DNA of 64,000 nucleotides from Grammothele lineata (GCA_002150815.3 NDFF03000382.1:62001-126000), one strand, 5' to 3'; shown: positions 35,616 to 48,354, counted from the first letter of the stretch. A program made the numbers and translations. Notes: generated by a model from the letters alone, not told the origin.

Positions 35616-37827
35616 ATGCGCCCTCCTACTCCCCCCATCTGCATGGATGAGGAATACGACTCCAGCTCAGAGGACGAGTATGTGTGGACTGCAGCTAGCC
35701 GGCCCAGGCTGCCGCAGCGGCTCGGACGCGGCGGCTCTCCAGCACTCACGTGCAACCTCTTAGAGCCGCCGTCCCACAAGCCGTCATTCCGCTCTTCGCG
35801 TTCGCGTTCTGCCCCACCATCATCCACGCCCTCCCGCTCTCAAGCCTACCTCCGCGCAAGAGCCTTCCCTCCTCTGCGAGGAATCATGCTTGCCGCCCCC
35901 ACCGTCGATCTCTCCTTTGACAACGACGATGACTGGATTGCCCCTCCCGCATCGGGTCCCTCGCTCTACCGCGCCGCAAGTGTGGGGAACAGCTGGGGGG
36001 TCACCTCTATCGGCCGTGGCTTCCAGTGGAGCAATCATAACCGGGACGACGAAGACAGTGACCTCGAAAAGGACGTCGAGGTAGCCCCTGACGCCACTGC
36101 TGGCGTTTCCAAGGACTGTCCAAGCATTTTACGCCCAAGCCGACCAGCATGGCTCAGCTCTGCCGCAGTTCCACGGTCTGCGGCTACGAAAGGCGTCCCG
36201 GTAATCTCCACATCGGTTACCCCGTCTTCTCCTTTTCCTCCTATATCATCCCGTACCGGCAGCTACATCTCAGGCCCTCTGACTCGTTCTCCGGTCTCGT
36301 CTCGTCCTTCCTCCCCAGCCCCCCGTCCTCTGGTCTCACAGCCTACGTCTCCACGCCCTACTTCGCCAATGGTACCCACCGCATCATCTCTCTCCATCCG
36401 GAGTCCTTTGTCCAGCACTCCGTCTTCTCCTCACTCCTCTCAGATGCCTCGCATGCGGCGCCGATCATCGCAACAGCGCGTCTCGCTCGTCGCAGGACGT
36501 GTTTCCATCGCGCCCGTTGAACCACCTTCTCCGATGCCGGCTGGACCTCAAAAACTAGTCCGAACCAACAGCGCCGCAAGTTACCTGAGCGTGGCCAGCA
36601 GCGTTGGTCCGCCGACACCGGATGAGAAGCCCAGGTCAATTGGTGATCGAAGTATCTCAGAGTTCGTGGTCGAACGCGAGATTGGTCGTGGCGCGTATGG
36701 TCTGGTGAAGCGTGCGCGGGAGATGATGGACGACGGGAGCATGGGGGTGAGATCTACAGGCACACTGCATTCGTACCGCTAACGCTTGTCCATAGCCACC
36801 ACTAGTTATCAAGCAAATTATCAAGTCGCGTATACTGGCAGATTGCTGGAAGCGTCATCCCAAGTTCGGTACAATCCCAATAGAGATCTATGTCATGTCG
36901 GCGATATCAACCACGCATTACGTTTTGCCGCCCACGCGCCCATGGGATCCCTTGCGCAACATACAGGACGCGAAAAACGAGTGGGTGGAGGGCAAGGTGG
37001 TGAGCGGACATCCGAACATATGCCCCCTCCTAGATTTCTTCGAAGACAACCACTACTACTATCTGGTTCTTCCCTCAACTACCCCGGAGCCCCGGCCGAA
37101 CGAGCCACAGCCGCCATCGGACTTATTCGAATTGGTGGAAAGCTATCCCCACGGGTTGCCCCCAGATCTCATTCGAACCTATCTCGGACAGATCGCAGAC
37201 GCCGTAGCGTTTCTGCATTCAAAGGGCATCGGTCAGTACGACTCTTTTGTACGTAATCTTGCCGCTTATACGGGGCCCCACAGTCCATCGCGATATCAAG
37301 GACGAGAACGTCGTCCTTGGACCTGACGGGAAGTGCGTGCTTATCGACTTTGGGAGCTCCGGGTTGGTCAGGAAAGGTGGCTGGGACACTTTCAGCGGCA
37401 CGTGAGTGCATATCGTCCTGCATTCGTCTCCGATGACCCTCAGGCATGGGAACCCCTTCGCAGCCTCGATTACGCTGGCCCTGAGATTCTCCGCGGCGAG
37501 CGCTACTTCGGGAAGGAACAAGATGTCTGGGCTTTTGGTGTCGTTGCGTATGTGATGCTCGTGGGCGAGTGCCCCTTCACTACAGCGGCCGAGGCTCAGG
37601 ATGGTCTGGAATCACCGTTCGCGACGGCTTCTATTGCATTGGACGAGCGATGTGCGGACGGCAAGGAGAAGGAGGGCGAGGAAGCTGACGGGGGCGGCGC
37701 GTTAGGAGATGCCGCGGAGCTCGTCAAGGCTTGCCTGCGGGTGGACGTTAGTGCGCGACCGACGTTCCAAACGATCCTGCAAAGCCGCTTCTTAAGCGGG
37801 AACGGAGGGTGGGGAATGGACTCATGA
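35616..37827 (+). CDS. Ser/Thr protein kinase, PAS-kinase (PSK)-like catalytic domain
   Basis: A 682-aa kinase. Exons: 35616-36746, 36796-37231, 37284-37401, 37464-37827. Residues 1-350 are Ser/Pro-rich and disordered. The kinase domain covers about 355-680: glycine loop [12 protein letters not shown], Lys in [10 protein letters not shown], helix-C Glu in IPIEIYVM, then [17 protein letters not shown], the catalytic [12 protein letters not shown], metal-binding IDFGSS and [19 protein letters not shown]. The HPNI...DFFED(N/D)HYYYL stretch and P-x-E-I before the hinge are PAS-kinase-like. In yeast these kinases tie nutrient state to glucose partitioning and translation. No PAS domain is visible. 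The activation segment reads LDYAGPEIL, with AGPE in place of APE. Confidence 0.82.
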
Positions 37828-38738
37828 TCGTTTCCCGAAGGCGGGCAACCGCAGGGAGAGTGCGTGCAGTGCGAGACCACCTCGCGCGATCAGAAGTAGC
37901 CCGGAGCTGACAGGCTGATTCGACTCGTGTTTCCAGGTGCGGTACGCCGGTATGTTATCTGATCGCTTCGTGCTCTGCAAGCTGGGCGTCCAGACATCCC
38001 TTGACTTCACCATCGAACCCGTCCTATCTCTCCACTATCCATCTATCGCTAGGCCCTTCCGACGGGGTATTTATTGCCAGCCTCCCAAGACCGTTCTGTA
38101 CCCACATTAATGTTATCGAACTCATCGCATCGCCCCCTTGTCTTGACCGCATCTGTTCTCCCTACATGCCTTCTGTCATCCGTACGATGTATCTGTGTAG
38201 TCAACCAATCTTGTGCAATAGAAGTTTGCCTGTACACTTTTTTCGCGCCTGCGATCGCGTGCAGGAACAGACATGATTTTCATGGAAGTCTTTCGAGTTT
38301 TGCCCAGAATAATCGGGCGCTCTCTGCTAAAAAGGGAAATCCGGCGGTGACTCCGGTCGAGCGCCGGCGCCGGCCGGGGTCGAGGGTGGAGGGTTTGCAC
38401 CGTAATCAGCAAGATCTCTATCGATCATCTAAAATTTTTGAGGCCGTGCGAGGGGATATAAACCTTAAGGCTCCGTCCACTCGAGTTTCTTCTTACCCTC
38501 ATCTCCCCCTCCCCGCCCTCCCTCACTTTTCACACTTTCTTTTGCGTGAGTGTTTCGTTCTTCGTGTGCGTTGTCGTACGGGGTTGGTGCGCAGGCGTGA
38601 TGGTGTAGGCGGTGTTGGTATCGACGTCGCGCGCGCTCCATCCGCTATCTACCCGGCCTTAAATCCCCCGTTAACGATGCGCTACTATCCGCGACCATCG
38701 AGCTGTGCTGACGTCGGTACTGCAGATCTACATCAAAA
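37828..38738 (+). promoter_or_regulatory. eEF1A promoter region
   Basis: This is the 911-bp spacer upstream of the eEF1A gene. A TATA-like gatataaa lies at 38455-38462, followed by a strong C/T-rich run (about 38480-38545), the classic layout of highly expressed fungal genes with transcription starting after the pyrimidine run. About 190-250 nt of 5' UTR would remain before the ATG; an additional 5' UTR intron is possible but was not resolved. Confidence 0.6.
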
Positions 38739-40515
<1,777 letters not shown>

Positions 40516-40814
40516 ACGACTTCGTCGCGGTCCTTCTTTCCCTCGTTCCTTGTCTCGTCCACGCTTTCCTTCGTCCTCTCATCTCGCATGGTATCTCTAA
40601 CTGTCGCAACTGTGTTCTTACCATCTTCCCCACCATTGTTGTATTCACGATCACGAAGCATGCCATCGGCCCTTACCAGGCTGACGGCTCATGTTCTGTA
40701 ACGTTGCGTAGTCGCGTGTAGAGGAGAAGAAGTACGAATTGATTGTAGCGTTGCTCTCTCGCATTATCGTAACTCGCGTCCACATGCATCGGTGAACCGG
40801 ACCCCGCGAGCTCT

Positions 40815-42323
40815 TCAACACACATGCTCGATCGTACCGCCGTTGTCTACTCTCTCTCCGAGGTCCCGGCCGACCGTACGCTCGAACACTTCCATCATGA
40901 AAGTGAACAAGGAACGTGTCAGAGCAGCATCCCACCTCCCCTTGGAAGATTCGTCGCGAATGAAAGCGTGTTGTGCCTGGACCTCGAGGAACTACCAGCG
41001 ACATTAGCAATGGCGGTAACGCGCTTCTATGCAAAGTACACATACGGAGGTTGGGACATTCGCATCTTCAAGCGTCTTACGGATCAGATCACGGCCCGCG
41101 CGAGGTACGTGTGTGTCCTGTATCATATTTGGTGAGTTTGCGAATCAGTAGGAGGCCTACTAATCACCGCACCTGTTTCCCAAAGATCATCTTGGAGATG
41201 TGACGAATTAAAACATGAGGTCATGATAGGGGCAGGTGGGAGGCTCACGACGAGTTCACCCTTCCCAGTCATATCGCCATTTCGGACACGCACAAGGGAG
41301 TCATCATTCCCTCCCCTGCCAAGTGTAGCGGAGTGTACGTCCGTAGCGAAGAAGCAGACGGAAGACAAGACACGAGGGTCGAACGCGGCCTGTCAAGCGT
41401 AAGTATAACCAGCTACGCAACGAGCGGCAACGCATACTCTGAATGCCTAGAATAGTATATCGTTATCAGGATATGAGACGATTAAGAGAGAGGTTCGATG
41501 CGTACTAGGTGTCCCCCAAGGCACATTCCAGTGGCTATGTGCAGGGTTTAACATCTACGCCACACTCGGAGCGTGTGTACAGAGGTGACGGACCTGCGAT
41601 GCGTCCGTTGCAGTTCTTGAGGGAACAAAGGAGGTCTATTGCAAGAGTCGCGTCCTGTGGGACGAAGAACCGTCAGAAGTGGGCCATGACGTTCAACGAA
41701 CGGGAGGAGAGCGCACTTCGTCATACGCAGCAACCGTCTTCTCAATCTACACAGCGCCTTAGCGAGCTACTTAATGTAGTCATGTGGCCAGGACAGTCGT
41801 GCCTTGTATTTGTTCCCTCTGTCGGTACCTGGGAAGAGAGGATATTTCGGTTTCAACCCAGTCAAAGAAATGCCAGTGGGCAACAGTGTCTGCATACCTT
41901 CTACGTCGTACGGGATCGGCTCAGGGCCCTCGAACTCGTGGTAAGTGGACGGACATGCTACATTGGAATTATTACGAGCCATCGTCTTGCAGATGTTGAT
42001 ACTCACCGACGACAAATCCCTGGCTAGCGATCTGACCAGCAAACCGTTCTACTGGACCGGTCACTTGGTAGATCTCGCTGGATCAACAGTGTCCGGGATT
42101 CAATCCAAATTATACTGTGCAACGAGACGGCAGCTTGTACCTGAAGCATACCACGCCTGGAGATATCATCACCAACATGTCCCAGCAGTCTGCAGCTGCA
42201 CCTACCAGGAAACTTGGCGTTCGGATAGCCTGTGATGGTGGGTGCGATTACGAAGATCCTGATGGGCCGACCATTGGCGTCAAGCTTGGTAGGCACGTCG
42301 TAGAACGTCTTGGTGATGAGCAT
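40815..42323 (-). CDS. Dienelactone hydrolase family protein
   Basis: An alpha/beta hydrolase of the dienelactone hydrolase family; members open lactone rings in aromatic breakdown, but many fungal ones have unknown substrates. Exons: 42323-42206, 42156-42141, 42077-42007, 41957-41898, 41828-41803, 41746-41717, 41654-41594, 41534-41506, 41446-41438, 41389-41249, 41190-41173, 41117-41046, 40991-40815; 275 aa. Family blocks: PGVVCFSEIYQVTGPVERFA, YHEFEGPEPIPYDVEGTDRG, catalytic Cys in TGMCLGGHLAFR, Asp in IFGKQDTHVPRAGR, and His in AQHAFIRDES. It uses 13 coding exons for 275 residues, with exons of 16, 26, 30, 29, 9 and 18 nt. The intron after 41803 begins with GC instead of GT. Every join is in phase and matches the family, but transcripts should confirm the smallest exons. 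Confidence 0.85.
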
Positions 42324-43024
42324 TGTTCACAGCGAGCCGTTTCAAAACGCAGCAGCTGTTCCGGGGAGCCAAATACAGATGCAGAGTCGCTGGCGATAAG
42401 TTGAGAGACCTGCACCGTCACGGACTATGCTTGCTCATAAGGTCATCAGCAAATTGGCTGCAAGCATACAACGCGTTATAGCGCCCTCCCGGGTATGGCG
42501 GTGCTCGGCCGGCGCTCAGCCGACGCCGCGGGGAATGACCGCACGCTGGTCATACCTCGCAGGTCCACACGATGTATGACCAGACATCGCGGGTGCGGGT
42601 GTAGGATGGTCAACATCCAACGGGACTGATGTTGTATGATAGTGCAATGATAGTACTACAGCGTCTGGGCAGAATACATACCATACAATGACCAAATACG
42701 GCCTGTCACGGCCACTGCCCGTGATGTATGGGGGTATCCGGAGTGCTCGAATGTTCAAGATTACATGTGAATGCTACACTGTGCTGTTCTTGCGTAGGGA
42801 CACAGGGAGGAACGGGGGCAAGGGTCGCAGCTAGAAGTCGGAGGCGAGGGCTGCGCCGCGGTCATGTGACAAACGCGCGCCGCGCGCCGCGTCACTGCAA
42901 AAACTCGCGCGACGTCATTGCGTCATACAAGTGCCCTTTCCTCTGCCTTCGTGGCCCTCCTCTTCGCTCACGTTCTCGATCTCCAGCCTGCCTGAAGCCT
43001 TTTGCCCTGACGCGTCTACTCTGC
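42324..43024. other. Gene-poor spacer with palindromes
   Basis: No gene is found upstream of the dienelactone hydrolase gene. The section 42480-42720 has several inverted repeats with a GGTCATAC/GTATGACC core, of which the clearest is listed separately. A GC- and CGCG-rich stretch lies at 42830-42920. Confidence 0.45.
42546..42583. repeat. Perfect 10-bp inverted repeat (ctggtcatac)
   Basis: The 10 nt ctggtcatac at 42546-42555 are the exact reverse complement of 42574-42583, with an 18-nt loop. It belongs to a cluster of similar palindromes that recurs at 44.6-44.75 kb. Confidence 0.65.
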
Positions 43025-43033
43025 CCGCCCGCA

Positions 43034-44420
43034 CGTATATAAACATCCTCAAGTGCGCTCCACCCTTACTTGACACTTTGCCTTCGCCCTTCATGAACGT
43101 CTTTTGCCCCAGCTCACCCCCGCCCTCCATCCCCCGGCTTCTCGCCGCCTCTCCCGCTGTGGCGTTGCCTCTTTACTGTTCCCATGCAAAGTCTCCGTGG
43201 TACGTCAGCCCATTTCTCTGTCGACGAGTATGTGCACGCGTCTCTGATACCCGCTATTCACTTACCGGCCTCTGTCCTGTCAACGAGACGAGTGCTTGGC
43301 TAACAGACGCTTATCATGCTAGTTAGACTGTTTTGAGGGTAAACCGTGAGTTCAATTCTCTCTAGGTCGACTATATGCGTCGACAACACTCGCCGATATC
43401 CGTTCCCCCTCTTTGAATCCCTGCACGTCAGCGCTGGCTGCGCCTTCGGGCGTACTGGATGTGTCTCGGTGCGTCGCGATCGTACCCGCATCCTCCCCGC
43501 CGCCCACGCAATGTTCGTGTGCTTGAACTGGCGCATATATGCCTAGTGATTCATTCCCTTTCCGAGTGCTTCTCGAGCCTTGCCTCTACCGCTCGCGCGC
43601 ACCATACAGGCTTTCTGCGCAAAACTAGCTCACTAGATATCCATGTGCGTGCTCTGTTCTAACTGCCCTCACTCGTACACATGCTTACCTAGGTCTATTT
43701 TTGCTGCTTCATCCTCGCTCACGTGAGTAGTGCTCAGCTCGGGGCTACCCCTCTCAATGGTGCGTCGTGCACGTTTCCCTAGTGTCGTCTCAGCTAATTA
43801 TCGTGGTGCATATCCTACATCAGACTGCACTATACTCCGCGTTGTACTTTACAAACTGTGCGATGTCAACTCCGCCGGATATCCTGGTAAGTTGTATGCG
43901 ATTTCCGAGTACTTACTCGCGTTCATCTCACTCCATACTTGCCAGGGCACGTTGTGCGGGCGGTCCGAGCCCAGTGCGCGGACATGACCGACATCGCTCC
44001 CCGCAGTAGCGACCGCCCCAGGGCCCCGGAACATCCCACGCCGGCCGTCGTGGACGTCGCTGCCGCCTTGGGCAACTCCGATTATGGGTTCGACGGTGAG
44101 CTCAGGGTCCTGGATCCTCCGTGCGATATCGACGAGGCGCTCATGCTCCTTCAGGCGCTTCACACCAGCGTGCTCGGGTGTGATCTGGGGCACTCCTCAC
44201 CGCCGCTGAGCGTGCGCTCCACCGCGTCAAGGACGCCGAGCGCACTGAGGCGTTTGGCTGCATTGCCGGTATGTAGGAACTGGGCCTCGGCGTTGCCTGG
44301 CGGTGCTGTGCGAGCGTGGCTGGGGATCAGGTGGGGCATTGGTCGGAGACCTGACAGGTGCTCCCTCATGTTGTATTGTAGTGTTGCTGATTGTGTTCTG
44401 TCTTACGAAAACCGCTAATA
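43034..44420 (+). other. Possible multi-exon transcript of unknown nature
   Basis: A good TATA-like element (gtatataaac, 43034-43043) is followed after about 50 nt by an ATG at 43093. Good donor sites (for example ggtacgtcag near 43200, cggtgcgtcg near 43470, gtatgt at 44269) and acceptors follow, ending in a longer open stretch from 43986 containing TPAVVDVAAALGNSDYGF and DIDEALMLLQALHTS. I could not join these into one frame with confidence and recognise no family. It could be a lineage-specific gene, a long non-coding RNA or chance. Confidence 0.25.
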
Positions 44421-44509
44421 TATCACTGTTTTTGAACTATGATAATTCGCGCCCCTCCGCATGATCAATCAGTACCTAGGAATATACGGTGTGCTTTGGT
44501 ATTTGGTCA

Positions 44510-44775
44510 CAACAGGCTATGGTTGACCATCGATTGGCCGTATGAGCAGCCAAAGATGGTCGCGCGCTGTCAATCAGTCCCTTGGGAATGGCAGCGCATG
44601 GCCATTCAGCCCCTCTGGTATGGTCGCGCGTGAGCATACCCTCACTCGCGTATGGCCACGAGTGACCATACGCCCACTGTAGAATGAGAACGCACGGTCA
44701 CACGCACCGCGCGCGAGGACAATGAACGGTCATACCGGCAGCGTGGTATGGCCATCATAGGGTCATTCCGCCCGC
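44510..44775. repeat. Cluster of GTATGGYC/GRCCATAC palindromes
   Basis: At least six copies of a GTATGG(C/T)C-type octamer or its complement occur here. One perfect hairpin is gcgtatgg (44648-44655) with ccatacgc (44666-44673); another is ggtat (44617-44621) with atacc (44636-44640). A ggtcatacc at 44728-44736 resembles the palindrome at 42546. The cluster lies on the other side of the possible transcript. Confidence 0.5.
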
Positions 44776-45415
44776 GGGGTTCTCTAATGAATTATATCGC
44801 TATACGAGAATCAGTAGAAGACCAAAGGCCGGCCGCCATTCAACGTCTGTACATATGAAGTATTATAACGACCTGCTCTATGTTACAACGAGTTACAAAC
44901 CATTGCCAAACGTGCAGCCAATTTGCTGATGGTATGCCCAACACAAACACCACGACGTCACGTGAGCAGAATCGTCACGCTTTTGTCACTTTTGGCGGGG
45001 GAACGGGTCGCAAACTTGAATCACAACTCGCGCGGTTCACAAACCAAAAATCTGCTCAACGGAAGTTGTATTAGACCTACGTGTGTACATTTTTCGTTGA
45101 GTAGATTTTGAATAAAGGGACTCGGTAGTGAGCCATTCAAAATCTGCTTGCAAGCGCGAGCATTTCTTAGGCGTCTAAACAGGAATTTGGGAGATACAGT
45201 CATCTACCGCTGGTTGAGACGCCGAAATTTATTTCCGCCGTGATTTGCTCAATTGAAACATCGGTCACCTGAAAATGACCATGTGTGTTTAGGACTACGT
45301 AGACAATGGGTACATAAAATTTGGTGGTATGGGAGTGAGTGTGGATGAAGATATTGACCGAAAACCTCGCGAGAGCCAGTGGAGCCCAAAACGAGTCATT
45401 GAGACAGATGAGCGC
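44776..45415. other. Gene-free stretch with a hairpin
   Basis: AT-richer than the surroundings, with no gene seen. It contains the inverted repeat listed at 45047-45109 and a third partial copy of its arm near 45138 (caaaatctgct). Confidence 0.45.
45047..45109. repeat. Hairpin: 15-nt inverted repeat
   Basis: The 15 nt aaaatctgctcaacg (45047-45061) pair with 45095-45109 with one mismatch across a 33-nt loop. It could be a relic end of a mobile element or a transcription-end hairpin. Confidence 0.5.
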
Positions 45416-45836
45416 CTATCTAATCAGCACCCTAGTCTCGGAGTCATTCGAGCCGCGATCTGCGTCGTCCTCGCTGCTCTCATCCTCCTCCTCCACCTCG
45501 ACTCGTAGCTTCGGTTCTGGTGGCAGCAAATGGCCCCTCACCATAGGCTTAGGGAGGGAAAATGCTTCCTTCTTCTCCTTTGCGCCCGCTTTTGCCTTGT
45601 TCCATGCCTCCACCTCCACCTTCCATTCCGCCTTCGTGGCACCACTTGTTCTCCGCCTTCCTCTCCTCCTCACGGATGTTCCACAATACGTGCGCCTCCA
45701 AGCGGCTTATCTTATTCATCCTGCGAGCCTCCTTCTTCACCGCCTCTCTCTCCTGCCATGCTGTTTGCTTCTCCGTGTGCCCAAAGAAGTCATCTCCTGA
45801 GAAAAACGAGAGTAGTAGTGCTGAGCAAGATTGAAC
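45416..45836 (-). pseudogene. Decayed Lys/Glu/Trp-rich tail, transposase-like
   Basis: Two open stretches in different frames follow each other: about 45836-45680 (AWQEREAVKKEARRMNK, EEERKAENKW) and 45673-45416 (EWKVEVEAWNKAKAGAKEKK, LPKPMVRGHLLPPEPKLR, then an acidic tail and stop). The style, W/K/E-rich helix then Pro-rich segment then acidic end, recalls the C-terminal tails of pogo-like DDE transposases common in Agaricomycetes. The two parts lie in different frames without a convincing intron, so I call it a broken remnant. The identification rests on composition and memory of the family, not on a catalytic domain. Confidence 0.3.
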
Positions 45837-47280
45837 AAATACAATTTTCTCTTCATTGCCAGCATACAGGGCTGCGCTGCCAGCAGACACCCCGAGCCCG
45901 CTCCCATGTCGCTCCCGTTCACGCTTGAGAGCTGTGTACACTCTCGCGCAGGCGTAGGTGGCGGGCCGGGCCCGACGGGCGCCTAAATCGCGGCAAGACG
46001 CCGCTGCGCCATCCTCGGCTTTATTCATCGGGTCATGATGCATGCCATGGATTGTTGGACCCAAAACACACATAGAAATGTAATACAGACCTAGAACTCT
46101 CTGCAGAAACCCGTCACGAAGCAAAAAAACCCTTTGAAGGGCCATGAGCTTGTTTATACAATTTCCGAGTGTATATTTCACCTGTTTCATCTACCCATCT
46201 TCGCGAATTTTTCGCTCCCATGGATCCACAAAGCAAAAACTGTTACACTACACTTCTCAGGCTCTGGAAGTACGAACAAAACAAGCCCGAAATGGGGCAG
46301 ATACACGAAGATTTGAATGTACAGCGGCAATCTGTCTCATTGACAGGGGGTGTCTCATAGACGCGTAGATGACTGTAAGTCTGCGCTTACCAATAGACAG
46401 CTACCCGCGCACTCCATACAAGCTGCGACTGCAGACGGGAGCAAGAAAAGCACGCCAAACTATCTTGAAGATGATTTTAACTGTTTTCCACAATCATCGG
46501 TGCATAACTTTGGGGACGCGGTCCCCTACAGGAGGTCCTTAAGAGGTCGCGCGGAGAGTTGGCTCCTGGTGGCTGAGTGGCGAGGCAGGAGCGCGGTCTC
46601 GCGATTCGATGCATAGGCTGTTCTACGAGATACAACAACGCGTGCGTGCAGCATAGTCATGCGAGAGTTTCGGATTCGCGCGGTAATGTCTACTGTGTTT
46701 TAGGTGGCCGCGCTGAACCCGCGCGCGTCCGCGGCGCATGTGCCATTATTCGATGCTAGCTTCCACCTCGGAAGTGAGTATACAGCAGGTCTCTCGCTGA
46801 TTAAAGCCTCGCATTCAAAGTGTATACAATGTATTGTCTTGTCGGTATACGTTTTGCATAACCAGACAGTGGGAGTAGTCGAGGCAGGCGAGCTTGCTGC
46901 CGTTCGCACTCAAAGTCGAAAGTGGGCCGAGAAAGCCGAGGCAAGCGCCATGCGAGATAACTCCTCGATTTTTCTCCTGCACGTGATTGGTCACACCTCG
47001 TCACACGTCGTGGAGTCTGTGTTGGGCATACCTTACTATCGCTCAAGCCCGGAACGAACGGAAGCGACGGGCCGGTCACGTGGGTGCAGCCAAGGGACGA
47101 ACGTGCGTCGACGGTTGAACGTTGAACGTTAAGTGGCTGCAGCGCAAGCTCTGTTCGTCCACCCCATGGCGTTCCCGGGCTCCCCTATCCCGCTTCGAGT
47201 CCACCCACTCGCCAATTTTCTTGGGCACTCTCGTAGGCTGCGACCTCCTACCACCACTCTCTTTCTATCTATCCGACGCT
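45837..47280. other. Gene-poor stretch and GNAT promoter
   Basis: No gene is recognised in 1.4 kb. Open frames up to about 140 codons occur but have no known domain. A short direct repeat gttgaacgttgaacgtt lies at 47114-47130, and a C/T-rich run precedes the GNAT start. Confidence 0.45.
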
Positions 47281-48179
47281 ATGGTTGAATCAGCCGCAAG
47301 GATACGCCCGGTCACGCTCGAGGACCAAAAGGATATTCGTTTCTTGGTAGGCAAGGCAGCCATGGAGCCCATTGCAGTTGCGAACAGGCAAAGTAGGTGT
47401 ATCTTCATTACTGTTGCATGCGCGCAGTCTTATCCCTTATCTTTTAGTGTATAGTCACCCCCTCGTGCTTGCTCTGTGGGTCGGGCTTTCCTGCGTCTTC
47501 ATGAAACTCGCGAATTGGGAACCCAAGCCGGAGCACGGTTTCATGGGATACCTCGCACCCATCCCTCCATTCGGAGCGCTCGCTATTGCGTTCATGTTCG
47601 GCATAGACTGGTACTTGCTCTACCCTTTAATACTTTTACGCGGAATATTCATCCTTCCCTAGGTTAAACCGATGGGATTTTGAAGACCACTGTACGCAAG
47701 TCCTTCGCCGCGCCGACCTCATCAATATCCCAACTTACTACTCGCGTTCGCCCGCGTCCGGTTTCTGGGTGCTGCAGTACGGCGAACGTTTTATCGGATT
47801 CATCGCTGTCGATGCCTCCCTCGATGCCCATTCGGACGCTGATCTCGCTACTTCTGGCAAACGGTCTGGCAATATAGCAGGCAAAGGCACTGCATTGGTT
47901 GCGACAATTCGTCATTTCTTCGTTGAAGAACACTATCGCCCGGCGGGCATGGCGGACGACCTGCTCGAATTCGCGTTGAAGCATGCATTTGGTGCGAGTG
48001 AGAAACTCGATGCCGTCCGTGCGTTCGATAGTCCGCTCTATGCGTACGTAGGCGATTCTCTCCGCAAGCATGGGTTCTCATCGGAGAAGAAGACGGAGAC
48101 AGTCGGCGCGATGCGGTGGCAAAATAGCACACAGCTGTTGCGGAAGCATGTCTGGGCTTCTCAAGCGGGCACACAGTGA
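47281..48179 (+). CDS. GNAT-family N-acetyltransferase with two membrane helices
   Basis: A predicted membrane-bound acetyltransferase. Exons: 47281-47392, 47448-47610, 47663-48179; 263 aa. The N-terminus IRPVTLEDQKDIRFLVGKAA is a GNAT start. Exon 2 codes for two hydrophobic stretches (HPLVLALWVGLSCVFMKLA and YLAPIPPFGALAIAFMFGI), predicted as a helical hairpin. Exon 3 has the catalytic core: SGFWVLQYGERFIGFIAVD, ALVATIRHFFVEEHYRPAGM (acetyl-CoA-binding region) and LRKHGFSSEKK. The RxxGxG-type loop is not a perfect match. It ends 176 bp from the convergent hydrolase gene. The acceptor substrate is unknown. Confidence 0.75.
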
Positions 48180-48354
48180 TCGTGCAATGGTTGGCTCATG
48201 ATTTTCCTGGTAGACAAGATGGTTTGGGACGCATAACTTACAACGTACATACTATTCGTGCAGAGATGTTCACTAAACTGACTCCGTAGGGTCGCAATGT
48301 AGTGCCCCCGAATGACACCATTGTGTACATCTATAGTCGCTTTTACGCAAAAAG

